A stretch of DNA of 64,000 nt from Tritrichomonas musculus (taxonomy: Eukaryota; Parabasalia; Tritrichomonadida; Tritrichomonadidae): positions 2,852,001 through 2,916,000 of the forward strand of contig JAPFFF010000006.1 in NCBI GenBank assembly GCA_039105265.1. Direction: 5' to 3'. A model generated the notes under the pieces. It saw only the letters and a program-made list of their open reading frames with translations, searched no databases and was not told where the DNA came from. Below are positions 1 through 10,833 of this stretch, one piece after another. Positions within the stretch are counted from its first letter, which is position 1. Each line of letters opens with the position of its first letter. The translations under genes and the position numbers were made by a program.

Positions 1-3000
1 TCTTCTTTTCTTTCTCCTTTTCTTCGTATTCAACGATTATGCCGATGAAGAAGAATAATGTTCCTTTTAACATCATTGTTTTGCTGCCAGCCTTTCGGAT
101 TCCAACGTTGCTTCCTCGTGCGGATAAAGAGACGTTTGATTTGTTAGTATTTCGAGAAGCAACAGTTGAACTATCGAGACCTCGTTTTCGAGTTGATCCA
201 GACCTCGCGCTGTTGATAGCAGAAGCGTTTCCAGGAGGCGAAATTGAATTGACAACATGCTGAGTGAATATGTTAGCATCTGCCTTATACCATTGGCCAA
301 CAATTTGACCAGCATCCATTGTCAAAACTGCATTTTCATTTGAATTATAAAGCGACTTAAACGAACTCAATTGATCTTCAAAACACTTGAAACAAAGAAG
401 AGTTCGCATCTCAGTCATTTCAGTGTCAAATAAAGGAAGATCAAGACTGCAAACATTGGCATAATAAGAAGCCGCAATCTCCCTAAATTTGCATCCTTTG
501 TTGTCGTTGAAAATAAGAAGCGGACAACTGAATGCTTGCGGATATGAATCAGGACTCGTTGCAATTAACGATTGAACAAAACGTCGAGAAGTTCGAACTG
601 CATAAGCGACATTCAAAGTGGCCAAACTCAACTCAAGACGCTTCGTACGATCATTGATGTTTTGCGTTAATGAAACACCAGAAAGAATGGACAAATCAAG
701 GATCAATTGTTGACTTATCGGATGAACTACGCAATCAGGATATTGTGCAAAAACGGTTTGAAGCAAAAGTGACATTTTTTCAACGAAATCTTGCGGAATT
801 CGTGAACCTAGAACTGAAGAGTCTACGTCTTGATTCCAAAGCTGAATGAGTGATGGTGAAGAATGAAGAAAACTTTGCATTTGAATACGAGAAACCGTCG
901 CATTTAACAAGAACGATAGACCATGACTTACATAAGAACAACGGGTGGATAAAAGGGTCTGTGCTTCGGCCAAAATTTCAATGGGATTCACATCACCTTT
1001 GAAGTGAACGTTTACTAAGGCTTCAAGATGTTTCAATCTAACCAACAAATGTGCATCGATTAAGAAATATGATCGTTCTTCATTCAATTTAAGTTGATCT
1101 GTATAGAATGAAAAAACGGTTTGATTCAATTTTTTAATCATTTCAAGAGGATTAAGTAACGATCTCTGATTGTTAGAAACTTTTTCTTTCATCTTCTCAA
1201 TTAGCTTGGTGTCCATCATGAACAAGAAAATAAGTTGTGCTACTGATAAAACATGTTCTTTGTAGAATTGAGTGATCGGCTTTATCATTGAAATTTGAGT
1301 CAAAATATGAGCTGCACCTTCGAAGTCAGCTTTCCGAATGAGAACGAGAGCACGATGGTAAGGAGAGACTTCAGAAGCGTATTTTTCTGTTGTTTTGTAA
1401 TCGTTGATGTTGTAAGAAGCATTACAAATAATTCGCTTTGCCACGAGTACAAAACCAATCGGATTCAAAGCAGACATGTTCAAGTACGTTAAACTTGAAG
1501 CGACAGAAAAATAGGCCGAATTCAAAACGCTGTGTGAAATTGAGATTGCATCTTCCCACTTCCAAAGTGTCATACAAATGACGGCCTGCTCTAATACAAG
1601 CTCAAGCTTCATCAAAGATTGCTCTGCCGTGAATTCTTTTGCAACTTGAGCAGTAACAAGTGCTTCGCAAGCTTTCATGCAAACTTCAAAGACTTCGTTT
1701 GATACTGAGGCTGCTGAATTTGGCTGTGATTCTTCACTCTTCTTTGGAGCGTGTCCAATTCTTGACTTGTCGGATGCGTTACGATGTTTCTTTCCGTTTC
1801 CAGCAGGAGTAAATGACTCGGTGTTCAGGGCGGTTGAAGGATCGGCACTTTTTGCAATCGCTTGCAAAAGTCGAGAAACAGAGACGACAAAAAGACATGA
1901 CAAAGGGAAGCCATATTGTGTAGATATTTGGTCAACAAGGGCGGTTGTTGAAATGCTTCGTGCTGCATTGATGTTGGTCGGTGATCCAGCAGGCTCTGAG
2001 CTGATGAATTGGATTCTCTTTGAGATAGAATCGTCGTTATAAAGCGATGATTCACGAGTGATTTTTGACTCTCCGTAAGACGTTATGACATCATTCAAAA
2101 TTTTGAATGCAGACGATAACAAACCGTATCTTGAGCAAGTCATAACCGTCAATAACCGAAATCTTGCCAAACCTCGCTTCTCGCGAACTATGAATCTGAA
2201 AAAGTGACGTGCAAAAGATAACGGTTTGAACATCTCAAAATACAATTCATACGACTCCATCGATGAAATAAGATGAGTTATGGAAGTCGCTACAAACTCA
2301 GCCGGCGGTGCTTCTAGTAGTGGTTGATTAGGATCAAGATCACTGAAGATATCAAAACCTGGAACAATTTCAACAGGCTCGAATTCGGCGAAATCGACCT
2401 GCTTTTTAGGGTTCAATGGTGAATTAGCAAACAATGAAGAAAGAGCGAATGCTGCAAGACGAGTCAAATTCATTGATGTCTCTCTAAGATGATGATTAAT
2501 ATGAGGCAAAGAACGTTGCTGTTTGTCGATGTTCATTGAGATGAGTGAGCTAATGACAAAAATAGACAAGCAACCTGCCCATGAATGTTCTTTATAGAAG
2601 GATTCTTCGGTCTGATTTTTCAATATTGTCTCCACTTTTTCAAAGGCCTTGACCATTTTAAAATGAGATTCTAAAGCTTCACATAACTTTGTGGTTGCAA
2701 TTGCATTTTCTCCTTTCTTGTAGAGTAAGAAAGAAAGCTTTGTAACCAATGAAACACTCATTGACAACTTCAGTTTCTTTTGAAGCAAGTTCGAAGCATC
2801 AGTGACTCTTTTAATCAGGAATTTTTGATCTTTTTCAAGTATCGATGCTTCATCTGGAAACAGAGATGGTCTTTGAATTTTTTTCAGAATTGTATTGACT
2901 TGATTGAAGACGTTATCTGAATTATCACGCCTAAGAAGAATTGAATTCTTAGCATCATTCAAAGCATTTGTTAATTCATCGTCTCCATCAAGAAGGTTTT

Positions 3001-6000
3001 CAATGATCCAGATGAGATTTCCACTTTTTGAGGACATTTGACAAGCCTCAGATAAAACAAGTTTAATTTTATCAATTTGATTCTTCTTCAGCATTAAAAG
3101 AAGGAATTCACGAAGAAGTTTTTGTGTTGATTTTTCATCCAAACTTGCATTTTTAATTAAAACAAAAGCATGGGAGGCCAAATAAGAACCGAAAGTAATT
3201 TCAGTCGAATTTGAATTATTCTCATTCTCTTTAAAAATGGTCGAAATGTAATGCTGACAGTAAATTGTAGCAGATTTAATTGTGATTTCATCATCGCTTC
3301 GATTGGCAAGAACAATACTTCTTCGTAAAGCTCTGATAATTTGGTTGTCATTCTCACTTTCTTCCTCTTCTTCTTGCCTGTTGTTACTCTCAGAGAAGTC
3401 AACACCGCAAGTTTCGTCTGTGATGAAAGTTGCCTTCTTTTCGACGTTTTGACGAGGAGGACGACTTTTCTTTTCGTTATTTTTCTTTGCAGGAGGAGCA
3501 ATTTTTACAAAACTATTTGAAAGATTAGAAATGGCAATCATTTGTTGATCTGTTTCAATCATACAAATTGCCAAAAACAAATTCAAAGCAGCTCTGAATT
3601 TATTCAATTGATAAAACTTATTGTTTTTATCGTATCTTTCCTTGTACCGTTTCCAAACTTCCTTGATCTTGGCCGATGCTTTCAATTCAGCAAGTTCTTC
3701 TTCGGTTGGAGGTGGTGGTTCGTTTTTCTTGCTTTTTGCAGGTTTCTTTTTTCCTTGCATTTTTGATTGACTTCTTGACTCATCTTTCGGTTGTTCTTCC
3801 TTTTTCTTGCAAAGTTCAGCGAGTTCAGAACGAAGGAAGTCGAGTGCTGAATTACACCATTTTATGGCCAATTCAAATTTGCCTTCGTTATGTGCTGCTG
3901 AAATGAGAAAGACGGCGATTTGTGCAAAATTGTCATCATTTTTATACTTGCTAAAGAAGTCATCAAAAGATTTGTCCGGATTTGCTTTGTACATTTGAGC
4001 AGCCATTATTTTAACTTGCAATCCAGGATCGCTTGATTTATTGTTGCCCTTAATTTGAGGGAGAAAACGGTTTTTCGATGCAAACAATGCAAAATTTGTT
4101 CTGAGTTGACTTTCAGGCATTTCAAGGACACTTGATGCAACCAAATCGACAATTTGTTTCTCTTGATACAGTTTGACAAACACTGAATCAAGAGCAAAGG
4201 AACTTTTTGAGAGCAATGATTGATGTAATTCAGTTCCTGCTGTTTCTTTGTTGATTCGCAAAGTGTCAATTACGTAGAGAAGTGGACTCACGAACCAACT
4301 CGTGTTAAAAGTATTGTTAATTATAGGGTAAATTGTTGCCATTATTTCATTGCAGACAGAAAGCGCAAGTTGTGAATTTTTGAGAGCAACCGAAACGATA
4401 AGTGCAACTTTTTGAAAGGCCGTTGCATGCATTGGTTTACTTGATGCAAAAAGTCGACCAGCCATGATTAAACTTGTCACAAAAGCACGAAGACTTGGTG
4501 CAGGTTCTTCGAAAGATTCCTTCTTCAAATCGAATCTATTGAATGGATTCATGTTGTTGAAGTACTCGTGATCATGACCTTTTTCTGAAACGGCTGTGAA
4601 GTGACCAAGTAACGACGATAAGGCAACATCAAAAGAAGACATTTCGCCAAGCTGATACGAGGCCGATGCGATGTAGCTCCAAATCATCTCATCGCAAAGT
4701 GGGTGATACGTTGTAACCGTAAACGGCGTTGTTATCGTATCTATCAATTCATTGGAAGAGTCATAGGCACCAAAGCCGAAAGAATATTCTGTGTTGGCCT
4801 TCAATTTTGAGATGATAAATGGCTCCGAGTCTTCTTGACGAACGCCAGTGCCCATCAAGGCTGTGTTTTGTGTCGTAAGTCCTGTTGCTCCCACAACTTC
4901 CTTACCAAAAACGCAAACAGTTTTCTCACCTGGTACCTTAGAGGTGAAAATAAGGCCAATTTCTGATCGGTTGACAAAAAGTACAGAATTGTTCAATTTT
5001 TGATTTTTTTGGACTTTTTCATGCTCTTTCATCATTTGCCTCGCCTTTTCTAACAGGGCGTCTGCTTTCTGGGGCCTAAAAAATGACATCTGAGTGAATA
5101 ATAAAGCTTTGCCGGCTTTGTTGGCTTTAAAGTAGGTCATCAATTCTTGCTCAGTGGCTTCTGAATGAATTGGGTGCTTAAATGGTCGGTTCAATAAGTT
5201 ATCAAATTCTTGTTGCTGCTTTTGTGAAAGAATGCCGTTTAATTTCTTGGTTCGGATGCATTCATCCATGGTGGCTTCCATTTCTTGGGAATATCGTTCT
5301 TTTTCTAGCTCGATGTCGATTTGGAGACCTCTTTTCAATTTTGATCTTATCCATATTGTAAGAAGATCAGTATGAAGACATTCTATCCACTTTTCATAGT
5401 TTATAGTATCTGAACTATGTGGTGAATTCGGTATTCGATAGGTTGGTGGGACGATATGGTTTGTTTTACGAGTTGAAAATATATCGCGATACGATTCGAT
5501 TACATCAATGGCTCCTTCTGAGGCTTCAATTGCTTCTTGGTACATTTCAAGGCTATCAAGATGCCAGGTGTAATGAAGAGCAGTCAAAGCTGTAACAATT
5601 GGATCTGATGATGGCGATAATACAAGTATGTGAAGGACTCCTTTAAGAACCATCGGATCTTCTATTTTTCCACTACTAAATCTGTTCCAAATTTTTAAAG
5701 CTATTTCGTTGAAAAATTGAAAGTCAAGCTCAATATCATCATACGGAATTTGAAATAATATGTCTGAAATGTCTTGCCATTTTTCTTCTGAAATTGCTAT
5801 TGATAATTGAACAATTAAATCATCTGGTAATGCGTTTTTAAGATTTGTTAAATTTTCTGTAGATAATTTACCTGCTTTTAAAAAAGAAAATATTAATCGG
5901 TATAATATCATAGGGCCAAGTTGGCACTCGGGGTTTGTCCATGCAGAAATAATAGAGCTATATTTATTATTGTATTCTCCCTTTTTGAGTGGGGAATTAA

Positions 6001-6721
6001 ATGCGTTAATAATTAATTGAGCTGTATCCATTGATGGAATTGGAATAGGTTGCGAGGTTTCTTCTTCTTTTTCTTTTTGTGCGCCTTTTTTCTTTGGCTG
6101 TTGCCCTTTTTGCTTTGATTTATCTTCAAAATCGATTTTAATAGAGGTTATAAAATGTACCGACATAAGATTGATTACTGTATAAGCTACATCAAAAAGA
6201 TCAGAAAGTTTTTGTTTTTGATTGTTACACAAAGTTATAGTAATTGATAATCCATTAACATTACTTTCTTCCAATTGCTTCAATAAATTAAGTTCATCCT
6301 TGAAAGAATTAATAAATTCTGCGGCGTCTTTTTCTCGAGATTCTTGAGTATTTGCGAATGCTGAACATATCGTCGTAAATAATTGAAGTCGTAATGGAAT
6401 GAATCTAGATGTGCAAAAAATAAAATTTGAGCCGAGTTTAGAATTTAATGTTAAAAGAAATTCGAGGATTTGATCTGAATATCCTTCAAATATTAATCTA
6501 TCGAGGTAAGGTAAAAGAACAATTACTGCATCATAAATAATCCAATATTCGCGTTCGTTCTGGCAATGTGTCGTTAGTAACTGGATGATATCGTTAAATT
6601 GATGATTTAATTTTTCGAAACTGTCAATAAATTGTAAGTGAGGATCGTATTTAAAAATTAAGGTGATTGTGTTTTCGATTTCTGAAAGATGATACATTGT
6701 TAATTTTGCATCTGCGCTCAT
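1..6721 (-). CDS. CFAP54-like flagellar central-apparatus protein, 3' end outside window
   Basis: An open frame runs from an ATG at 6721 leftwards off the window and gives about 2,240 residues. In other flagellates CFAP54 is a very large (about 3,000 aa) protein of the C1d projection of the axonemal central pair. The best evidence is a block near residues 630-710 with 'NTEYSFGFGAYD' followed by a threonine-rich strand, a 'W-x-Y-I-A-x-A-x-Y' helix and a paired helix; it resembles the fibronectin-like strand followed by helices of CFAP54. Most of the rest is helical and TPR-like. Lysine/glutamate-rich low-complexity segments lie near residues 205-225 and 970-1,040. No intron is evident. The 5' part is more AT-rich than the rest. 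The family call is by eye; the open frame itself is secure. Confidence 0.68.
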   Translation of the reverse strand, partial: MSADAKLTMYHLSEIENTITLIFKYDPHLQFIDSFEKLNHQFNDIIQLLTTHCQNEREYWIIYDAVIVLLPYLDRLIFEGYSDQILEFLLTLNSKLGSNFIFCTSRFIPLRLQLFTTICSAFANTQESREKDAAEFINSFKDELNLLKQLEESNVNGLSITITLCNNQKQKLSDLFDVAYTVINLMSVHFITSIKIDFEDKSKQKGQQPKKKGAQKEKEEETSQPIPIPSMDTAQLIINAFNSPLKKGEYNNKYSSIISAWTNPECQLGPMILYRLIFSFLKAGKLSTENLTNLKNALPDDLIVQLSIAISEEKWQDISDILFQIPYDDIELDFQFFNEIALKIWNRFSSGKIEDPMVLKGVLHILVLSPSSDPIVTALTALHYTWHLDSLEMYQEAIEASEGAIDVIESYRDIFSTRKTNHIVPPTYRIPNSPHSSDTINYEKWIECLHTDLLTIWIRSKLKRGLQIDIELEKERYSQEMEATMDECIRTKKLNGILSQKQQQEFDNLLNRPFKHPIHSEATEQELMTYFKANKAGKALLFTQMSFFRPQKADALLEKARQMMKEHEKVQKNQKLNNSVLFVNRSEIGLIFTSKVPGEKTVCVFGKEVVGATGLTTQNTALMGTGVRQEDSEPFIISKLKANTEYSFGFGAYDSSNELIDTITTPFTVTTYHPLCDEMIWSYIASASYQLGEMSSFDVALSSLLGHFTAVSEKGHDHEYFNNMNPFNRFDLKKESFEEPAPSLRAFVTSLIMAGRLFASSKPMHATAFQKVALIVSVALKNSQLALSVCNEIMATIYPIINNTFNTSWFVSPLLYVIDTLRINKETAGTELHQSLLSKSSFALDSVFVKLYQEKQIVDLVASSVLEMPESQLRTNFALFASKNRFLPQIKGNNKSSDPGLQVKIMAAQMYKANPDKSFDDFFSKYKNDDNFAQIAVFLISAAHNEGKFELAIKWCNSALDFLRSELAELCKKKEEQPKDESRSQSKMQGKKKPAKSKKNEPPPPTEEELAELKASAKIKEVWKRYKERYDKNNKFYQLNKFRAALNLFLAICMIETDQQMIAISNLSNSFVKIAPPAKKNNEKKSRPPRQNVEKKATFITDETCGVDFSESNNRQEEEEESENDNQIIRALRRSIVLANRSDDEITIKSATIYCQHYISTIFKENENNSNSTEITFGSYLASHAFVLIKNASLDEKSTQKLLREFLLLMLKKNQIDKIKLVLSEACQMSSKSGNLIWIIENLLDGDDELTNALNDAKNSILLRRDNSDNVFNQVNTILKKIQRPSLFPDEASILEKDQKFLIKRVTDASNLLQKKLKLSMSVSLVTKLSFLLYKKGENAIATTKLCEALESHFKMVKAFEKVETILKNQTEESFYKEHSWAGCLSIFVISSLISMNIDKQQRSLPHINHHLRETSMNLTRLAAFALSSLFANSPLNPKKQVDFAEFEPVEIVPGFDIFSDLDPNQPLLEAPPAEFVATSITHLISSMESYELYFEMFKPLSFARHFFRFIVREKRGLARFRLLTVMTCSRYGLLSSAFKILNDVITSYGESKITRESSLYNDDSISKRIQFISSEPAGSPTNINAARSISTTALVDQISTQYGFPLSCLFVVSVSRLLQAIAKSADPSTALNTESFTPAGNGKKHRNASDKSRIGHAPKKSEESQPNSAASVSNEVFEVCMKACEALVTAQVAKEFTAEQSLMKLELVLEQAVICMTLWKWEDAISISHSVLNSAYFSVASSLTYLNMSALNPIGFVLVAKRIICNASYNINDYKTTEKYASEVSPYHRALVLIRKADFEGAAHILTQISMIKPITQFYKEHVLSVAQLIFLFMMDTKLIEKMKEKVSNNQRSLLNPLEMIKKLNQTVFSFYTDQLKLNEERSYFLIDAHLLVRLKHLEALVNVHFKGDVNPIEILAEAQTLLSTRCSYVSHGLSFLLNATVSRIQMQSFLHSSPSLIQLWNQDVDSSVLGSRIPQDFVEKMSLLLQTVFAQYPDCVVHPISQQLILDLSILSGVSLTQNINDRTKRLELSLATLNVAYAVRTSRRFVQSLIATSPDSYPQAFSCPLLIFNDNKGCKFREIAASYYANVCSLDLPLFDTEMTEMRTLLCFKCFEDQLSSFKSLYNSNENAVLTMDAGQIVGQWYKADANIFTQHVVNSISPPGNASAINSARSGSTRKRGLDSSTVASRNTNKSNVSLSARGSNVGIRKAGSKTMMLKGTLFFFIGIIVEYEEKEKEKK

Positions 6722-7274
6722 TTTGTTTTACTCTGTTTTTCACCTATAATTGAAATTGTAACGTGTATCTGAAAATTAAATCAAATCTTATTTTTCTCAT
6801 TAAAAAAAGAAAAAAAGATGGATTTATTTCAATTTTCAGTTTTAATCAATCATATTTTAATTAAATTTATTTTATTTTTGGGGATATGTATAAATATCTT
6901 TCTAAAAATCTGTTATTTTCTAATTTCTGATTATAAAATTTAGACGTTTATTTAATTTAAAAATTTATTTGGTCGATTTCGATAAATCTTGCAAAATCAT
7001 AATCTTGGTTTATAGATGGTTGAAAAGCAGTATGCAAGTTTATAAGTATTTTTGTCAAAATCAAAATCATATATGACTCAGGATGCAATTAAGAATCTAA
7101 TTTAAATAAAACTATTGATATTTTTTTATTTAAATAAAAAAAATTGCAATTATCAAAATCGAATATATATATGATCTGCATTCATTATATTAAGTACTTA
7201 AAACAGATCAATATAAAAAATTTATATATTTCTAACAAACATTTTATAAAATAACACAATAATAACATTAGATG
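6722..7274. other. AT-rich intergenic spacer
   Basis: This lies between the CFAP54-like start and the 3' end of the next minus-strand gene. It is very AT-rich with short A and T runs. I see no conserved coding, RNA gene or repeat. Confidence 0.6.
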
Positions 7275-8072
7275 TTACCAGTCATTTTGATTCAAAATAG
7301 ACTTTCGAGAACGCGACGAAGAATTTCGAGAAACTGAGACTGTTCTTTTGGATCTTTGATCTTCAGATACGGTTGAAAGATGTGGCCCAATCCAACGCTC
7401 ATTTTTTTTCATGTACCTTTCATGGATTGATCCGTTTAATGTTGATCTAGTTGAAAGCTTTGCAGAAAGGTTTTTAGATAATGATAAATCAGGTATATCG
7501 TTACGTTGGGTTTGAAAATTGCCCGAACGAGGTGTTTGTAATGTTGATGTCTGCGCTTTTACTGATATTTGTCTACTTGTAATTTTTCTTGGCGTCTGAG
7601 TTTTAGAGTATGATCTTGTTGTATTCAATACCGATGATCTGGAAGATGTCTGTTGGAGAGCTTGCTTATACTCGTATGTAGGCATAATTTGGAAAGTACA
7701 ATTCATCATACCAAAAAATGAGCCATTTGGCTTTATCATTCCTATTTCTACCTCATAAACCAAAGGAACCGAGTCATCATTTGCTGTTGTTAATTCAAAA
7801 AAATCAAAAGAGCATGCTGAACGAATTGTTGGATCTCCATGCCCTCTAACTAAGATAAAAGAAGCTTTAAGGTTTACCAAATGCGAATGCGTAAAGCTTA
7901 TTCTTTTTCCTTTTTCATAAGTAATTTTGCAAACAGAAGCCGATTTTGCGTTTAATATTATATCTGGACAGCCAGGGAGCGTAATAACAAGTGGAGATGA
8001 ACGAACTGATGTATTCTTGCAAGTGATTGTATGGACAACAAATTCAAGAACAAATTCTGAATTGTTGTTCAT
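7275..8072 (-). CDS. Unknown protein, beta-rich N-terminal domain and basic Ser/Arg-rich tail (265 aa)
   Basis: I do not recognise this gene. The first 130 residues or so alternate hydrophobic strands and turns ('FVLEFVVHTITC', 'PLVITLPG', 'LVYEVEIGMIKPNG') and could be a C2-like or Ig-like beta sandwich. From about residue 140 to the end the chain is polar and rich in Ser, Thr, Arg and Gln, and ends with clusters such as 'SRNSSSRSRKSILNQ', which suggests a disordered, phosphorylatable tail. The ATG at 8072 is the first in frame. It sits between the kinase and CFAP54-like genes on the same strand, each with its own spacer, so it is probably transcribed alone. No signal peptide or membrane segment is visible. 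Confidence 0.6.
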   Translation of the reverse strand: MNNNSEFVLEFVVHTITCKNTSVRSSPLVITLPGCPDIILNAKSASVCKITYEKGKRISFTHSHLVNLKASFILVRGHGDPTIRSACSFDFFELTTANDDSVPLVYEVEIGMIKPNGSFFGMMNCTFQIMPTYEYKQALQQTSSRSSVLNTTRSYSKTQTPRKITSRQISVKAQTSTLQTPRSGNFQTQRNDIPDLSLSKNLSAKLSTRSTLNGSIHERYMKKNERWIGPHLSTVSEDQRSKRTVSVSRNSSSRSRKSILNQNDW

Positions 8073-8505
8073 TTAATTTCATATATAAAAATTTTTCCCA
8101 ATAAATAATAACGTATAAAAGCTTTCAATTGAAATCAATTTTATCGTTTTTATAAATTTTATGCAACTTAAAGTTTTTTTAGTTTATTGCATTGTTATGA
8201 TTCAAAACTGAATGAGAATTTTGCGCACAGCTAGGAGACATAACATATAAAATGAAAACTAAATTTGGCTTTTTAGATATGAAAATCAGATTTAAATTTC
8301 TTAATCAAATTCATTTAGCAAGATTTTTGAAAGAAATTCGATTATATTTTTATGTAATTTCACACATTTTATTAATTTATTTACAAATATAACGACTTCC
8401 TGAAATATATTATATAAATATATAAATATATTTATTTAAAAAAAATAAATAGGCATGGAAATAAACACATTTGTTTAATTTATATATGTATTTACAAAAT
8501 CCGAC
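8073..8505. other. AT-rich intergenic spacer
   Basis: It separates the unknown gene from the 3' end of the kinase gene. It contains runs of TATA and TTTAAA near 8,405-8,450. Nothing else is supported. Confidence 0.55.
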
Positions 8506-9423
8506 TCATCCTTTTTTTCTTTTTTGGAGTTCAACAATCAAAGAATCAACTAAGGATACTAAATTACCATCAGGGACTAGCGCATCTGAATCTATTGTTT
8601 CTTCCATTCCCTCAAACCAGGGATGGTTAATAATTTCCTCAGCACTGGGTCTCATTTCAGGATCATTATTCAACAAATTAGAGAGTAAATTTTGGAGTTC
8701 AAAAGTAATTCCATCTGGTATTTCGACCTGCCCTTCAAGTATTTGTCGAACTGTTTCATGCATCATTGCTTCTTGGGGTAGATCAGTTTGAATTGTCCAA
8801 GGAAAATGGCAGCATATCATTGCATATAAAACAATTCCAGAAGACCAAATATCAGCTTTCATGCCATCATATGGTTTTTCACTAATAATCTCTGGAGCTG
8901 CGTATGCCAAAGTTCCACATGTTGTTAACAATGGAGAATTCCCATTGATTCTTTTGCATAAACCAAAGTCCGTAAGTTTAACATTTTTATTTTCTGTGAT
9001 AAGTATATTCTCGAGTTTAATATCCCTATGAGCAATGCCGAGTTGATGAATATATTTAATGGCACTCATAATCTGGAAAAAGTAATGTTTTGCCTGCGAT
9101 TCATCAAGTCCTCCTGATTCTTGAACTATATCATTCAAATCACCTTCATTACACAGTTCAAAAATAAGATATATTAGATTATTTTCAAACAAAAGATCAT
9201 GAATTTCACTAATACTGGGATGGCGGATTCGACTATGAATATACAGCTCATTAATGAAATGTGAAAAATATTCATCTTGGAGGCATATTTCTAATGAGAC
9301 AATTTTGCACGCAAATAATTCCCCTGTTGTCATATTTTGGCATTCCCAAACGCATCCCATTGAACCTGAACTGAGAAATTGGGTGAGTCGATATATTCCA
9401 ATGGTATTTTTGAGATTCTCCAT
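8506..9423 (-). CDS. Ser/Thr protein kinase, CAMK/SNF1-like
   Basis: A complete 305-residue single-domain kinase. The glycine loop is at residues 18-26 ('SSGSMGCVW'), the ATP-binding lysine is K40 in 'FACKIV', its partner is E59, the catalytic loop is 'HRDIKLEN' at 132-139, the magnesium motif DFG is at 152-154 and 'APE' at 176-178. The K-x-x-N after HRD and the Thr-rich activation loop ('LLTTCGTLAYAAPE') mark a Ser/Thr kinase, and the C-lobe ('DIWSSGIVLYAM', 'RPSAEEIINHPWF') resembles CAMK-like kinases. There is no regulatory domain beyond a short tail. All key catalytic residues are present. The first ATG at 9423 begins the usual kinase N-lobe. Its specific partners cannot be read from sequence. 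Confidence 0.93.
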   Translation of the reverse strand: MENLKNTIGIYRLTQFLSSGSMGCVWECQNMTTGELFACKIVSLEICLQDEYFSHFINELYIHSRIRHPSISEIHDLLFENNLIYLIFELCNEGDLNDIVQESGGLDESQAKHYFFQIMSAIKYIHQLGIAHRDIKLENILITENKNVKLTDFGLCKRINGNSPLLTTCGTLAYAAPEIISEKPYDGMKADIWSSGIVLYAMICCHFPWTIQTDLPQEAMMHETVRQILEGQVEIPDGITFELQNLLSNLLNNDPEMRPSAEEIINHPWFEGMEETIDSDALVPDGNLVSLVDSLIVELQKRKKG

Positions 9424-10218
9424 ATTAGATTATCTAATATAGAGGAAAGATTATGAAATTTAATTAATTATGAGAAAACCAACGGGCTTTTCTGTAGAAA
9501 ATTCAATTTTATAAATTCAATGTATTGAATTTTCAGAACACAGAATTTTCTGGTACATTTCTTCCTATCAAATATTAATGCAATTGAATAAGCTAAGAAT
9601 GTGAGTTTAAAAAATGATGTTGATTAAAAAGTAAATTTTATTTATTATTAAAATTGGAACATAAGTTTTTTATTTTAAAATTTAAATAATTCAATTATTC
9701 GATCGGATTTGTAACTTTTTCATTAAATTCAAACCAATTGTTTTTTTTTCGTTCTTAAAAAAAAATTCTTTTTTTTTTTATTTTCCATAAATTTTTTTTG
9801 TAGTGATAAAAACTTGATATGTAAATTTTCAATTTTATTCAATTTTTTTTTCAAAACAAAAGTTAAATGAGCAACTTTTTTTTTAGTAAAAAATGGAATG
9901 TAATAAGGTTATTGATAAGGAAAAGAAAATAAAGTTTTCAAATGTTATAAACGGTTGAAAGCAACCATTTTTTTTTTTTTTGTTTTATTTTATTTTCTAA
10001 ACTTTATTTTTCACTTTTCAATCTTTTATGCAAAATGAATTTTGAGGTAAATATATAAAAATTTATTGATTGGTAATAATCTTGCAACTTGGAAAGAATT
10101 AGTTCTCTCATGAATATTTCTTATTCAAAAATCAGGACATTTTATATAACTTTTTCAATAATATTTGAATTCAAAAAAAAAAAATATTAATATATTTAAA
10201 TTCAAATTGTTTTTTTAG
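9424..10218. other. AT-rich intergenic spacer with poly-T/poly-A runs
   Basis: About 800 bases lie between the kinase start and the Myb gene 3' end. Many homopolymer tracts of 8-14 T or A occur (about 9,739-9,790, 9,845, 9,968 and 10,170). No frame or RNA gene is supported. Confidence 0.55.
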
Positions 10219-10833
10219 TTAAAAACAATCAAAATAATTGTTATCAAAAATAGTATCATCAAATTCAAATGAATCATCAGTATTATCAAATTCAATTATA
10301 TCCAGAGGATTATTATTATCAATCAATTCTTTGTGTTTAACTTTTTCAGATGATTCTTTATATTTTACCACTTGATGATTTTGAATTGAATCTATTTTTT
10401 TATATGACTTTTTATTTTTTTGAATTTTTTTAATAATTTTTTCATGGTCTTTAGACAAAGTTTCTGAATATATATTCCATTGTCTTATAAGGCATGACCA
10501 ACGATTTTTTATATTGTATGATGTTCTCCCAGGAAAGAATCGTTCAAAATATTTCCATTTTGGTCCAAATTCTTGATATTTTTGTTTAAGTAATTCGTCT
10601 TCTTGAAAATTCCATTTATCTTTTGATATGTTTGCTTTTAAGTTATTATACCATCTTTCCTTACATTGGCGAACTGAACGATGTTGCATTAACTTTGATA
10701 TTAATTCCCAATTGTTTTCTCCATGTTGTTTAATTAATTCTTTAAGTTTCTGATCTTCTTCTCTTTTAAATTGGATTCTTTTTAATAGTTGGGGTTCGAT
10801 TAATACTTTTTCAAAATCAGATTTATGAAACAT
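10219..10833 (-). CDS. Two-repeat (R2R3-like) Myb transcription factor
   Basis: A 204-residue protein with two tandem Myb repeats at about residues 19-66 and 70-117. The first has spaced aromatics ending 'RQCKERWYNNL'. The second begins 'KWNFQEDELLKQKY' and ends 'YNIKNRWSCLIRQW'. These recognition helices ('VRQCKERW', 'SYNIKNRW') are typical of DNA-binding Myb repeats. A lysine-rich linker (about 120-145) and an acidic Asp/Asn/Phe tail follow, the tail perhaps an activation or interaction segment. Trichomonads have many short two-repeat Myb proteins of this size, some of which regulate adhesin and iron-responsive genes; which target this one binds is unknown. The first tryptophan of repeat one is replaced by phenylalanine, a common substitution. 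Confidence 0.9.
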   Translation of the reverse strand: MFHKSDFEKVLIEPQLLKRIQFKREEDQKLKELIKQHGENNWELISKLMQHRSVRQCKERWYNNLKANISKDKWNFQEDELLKQKYQEFGPKWKYFERFFPGRTSYNIKNRWSCLIRQWNIYSETLSKDHEKIIKKIQKNKKSYKKIDSIQNHQVVKYKESSEKVKHKELIDNNNPLDIIEFDNTDDSFEFDDTIFDNNYFDCF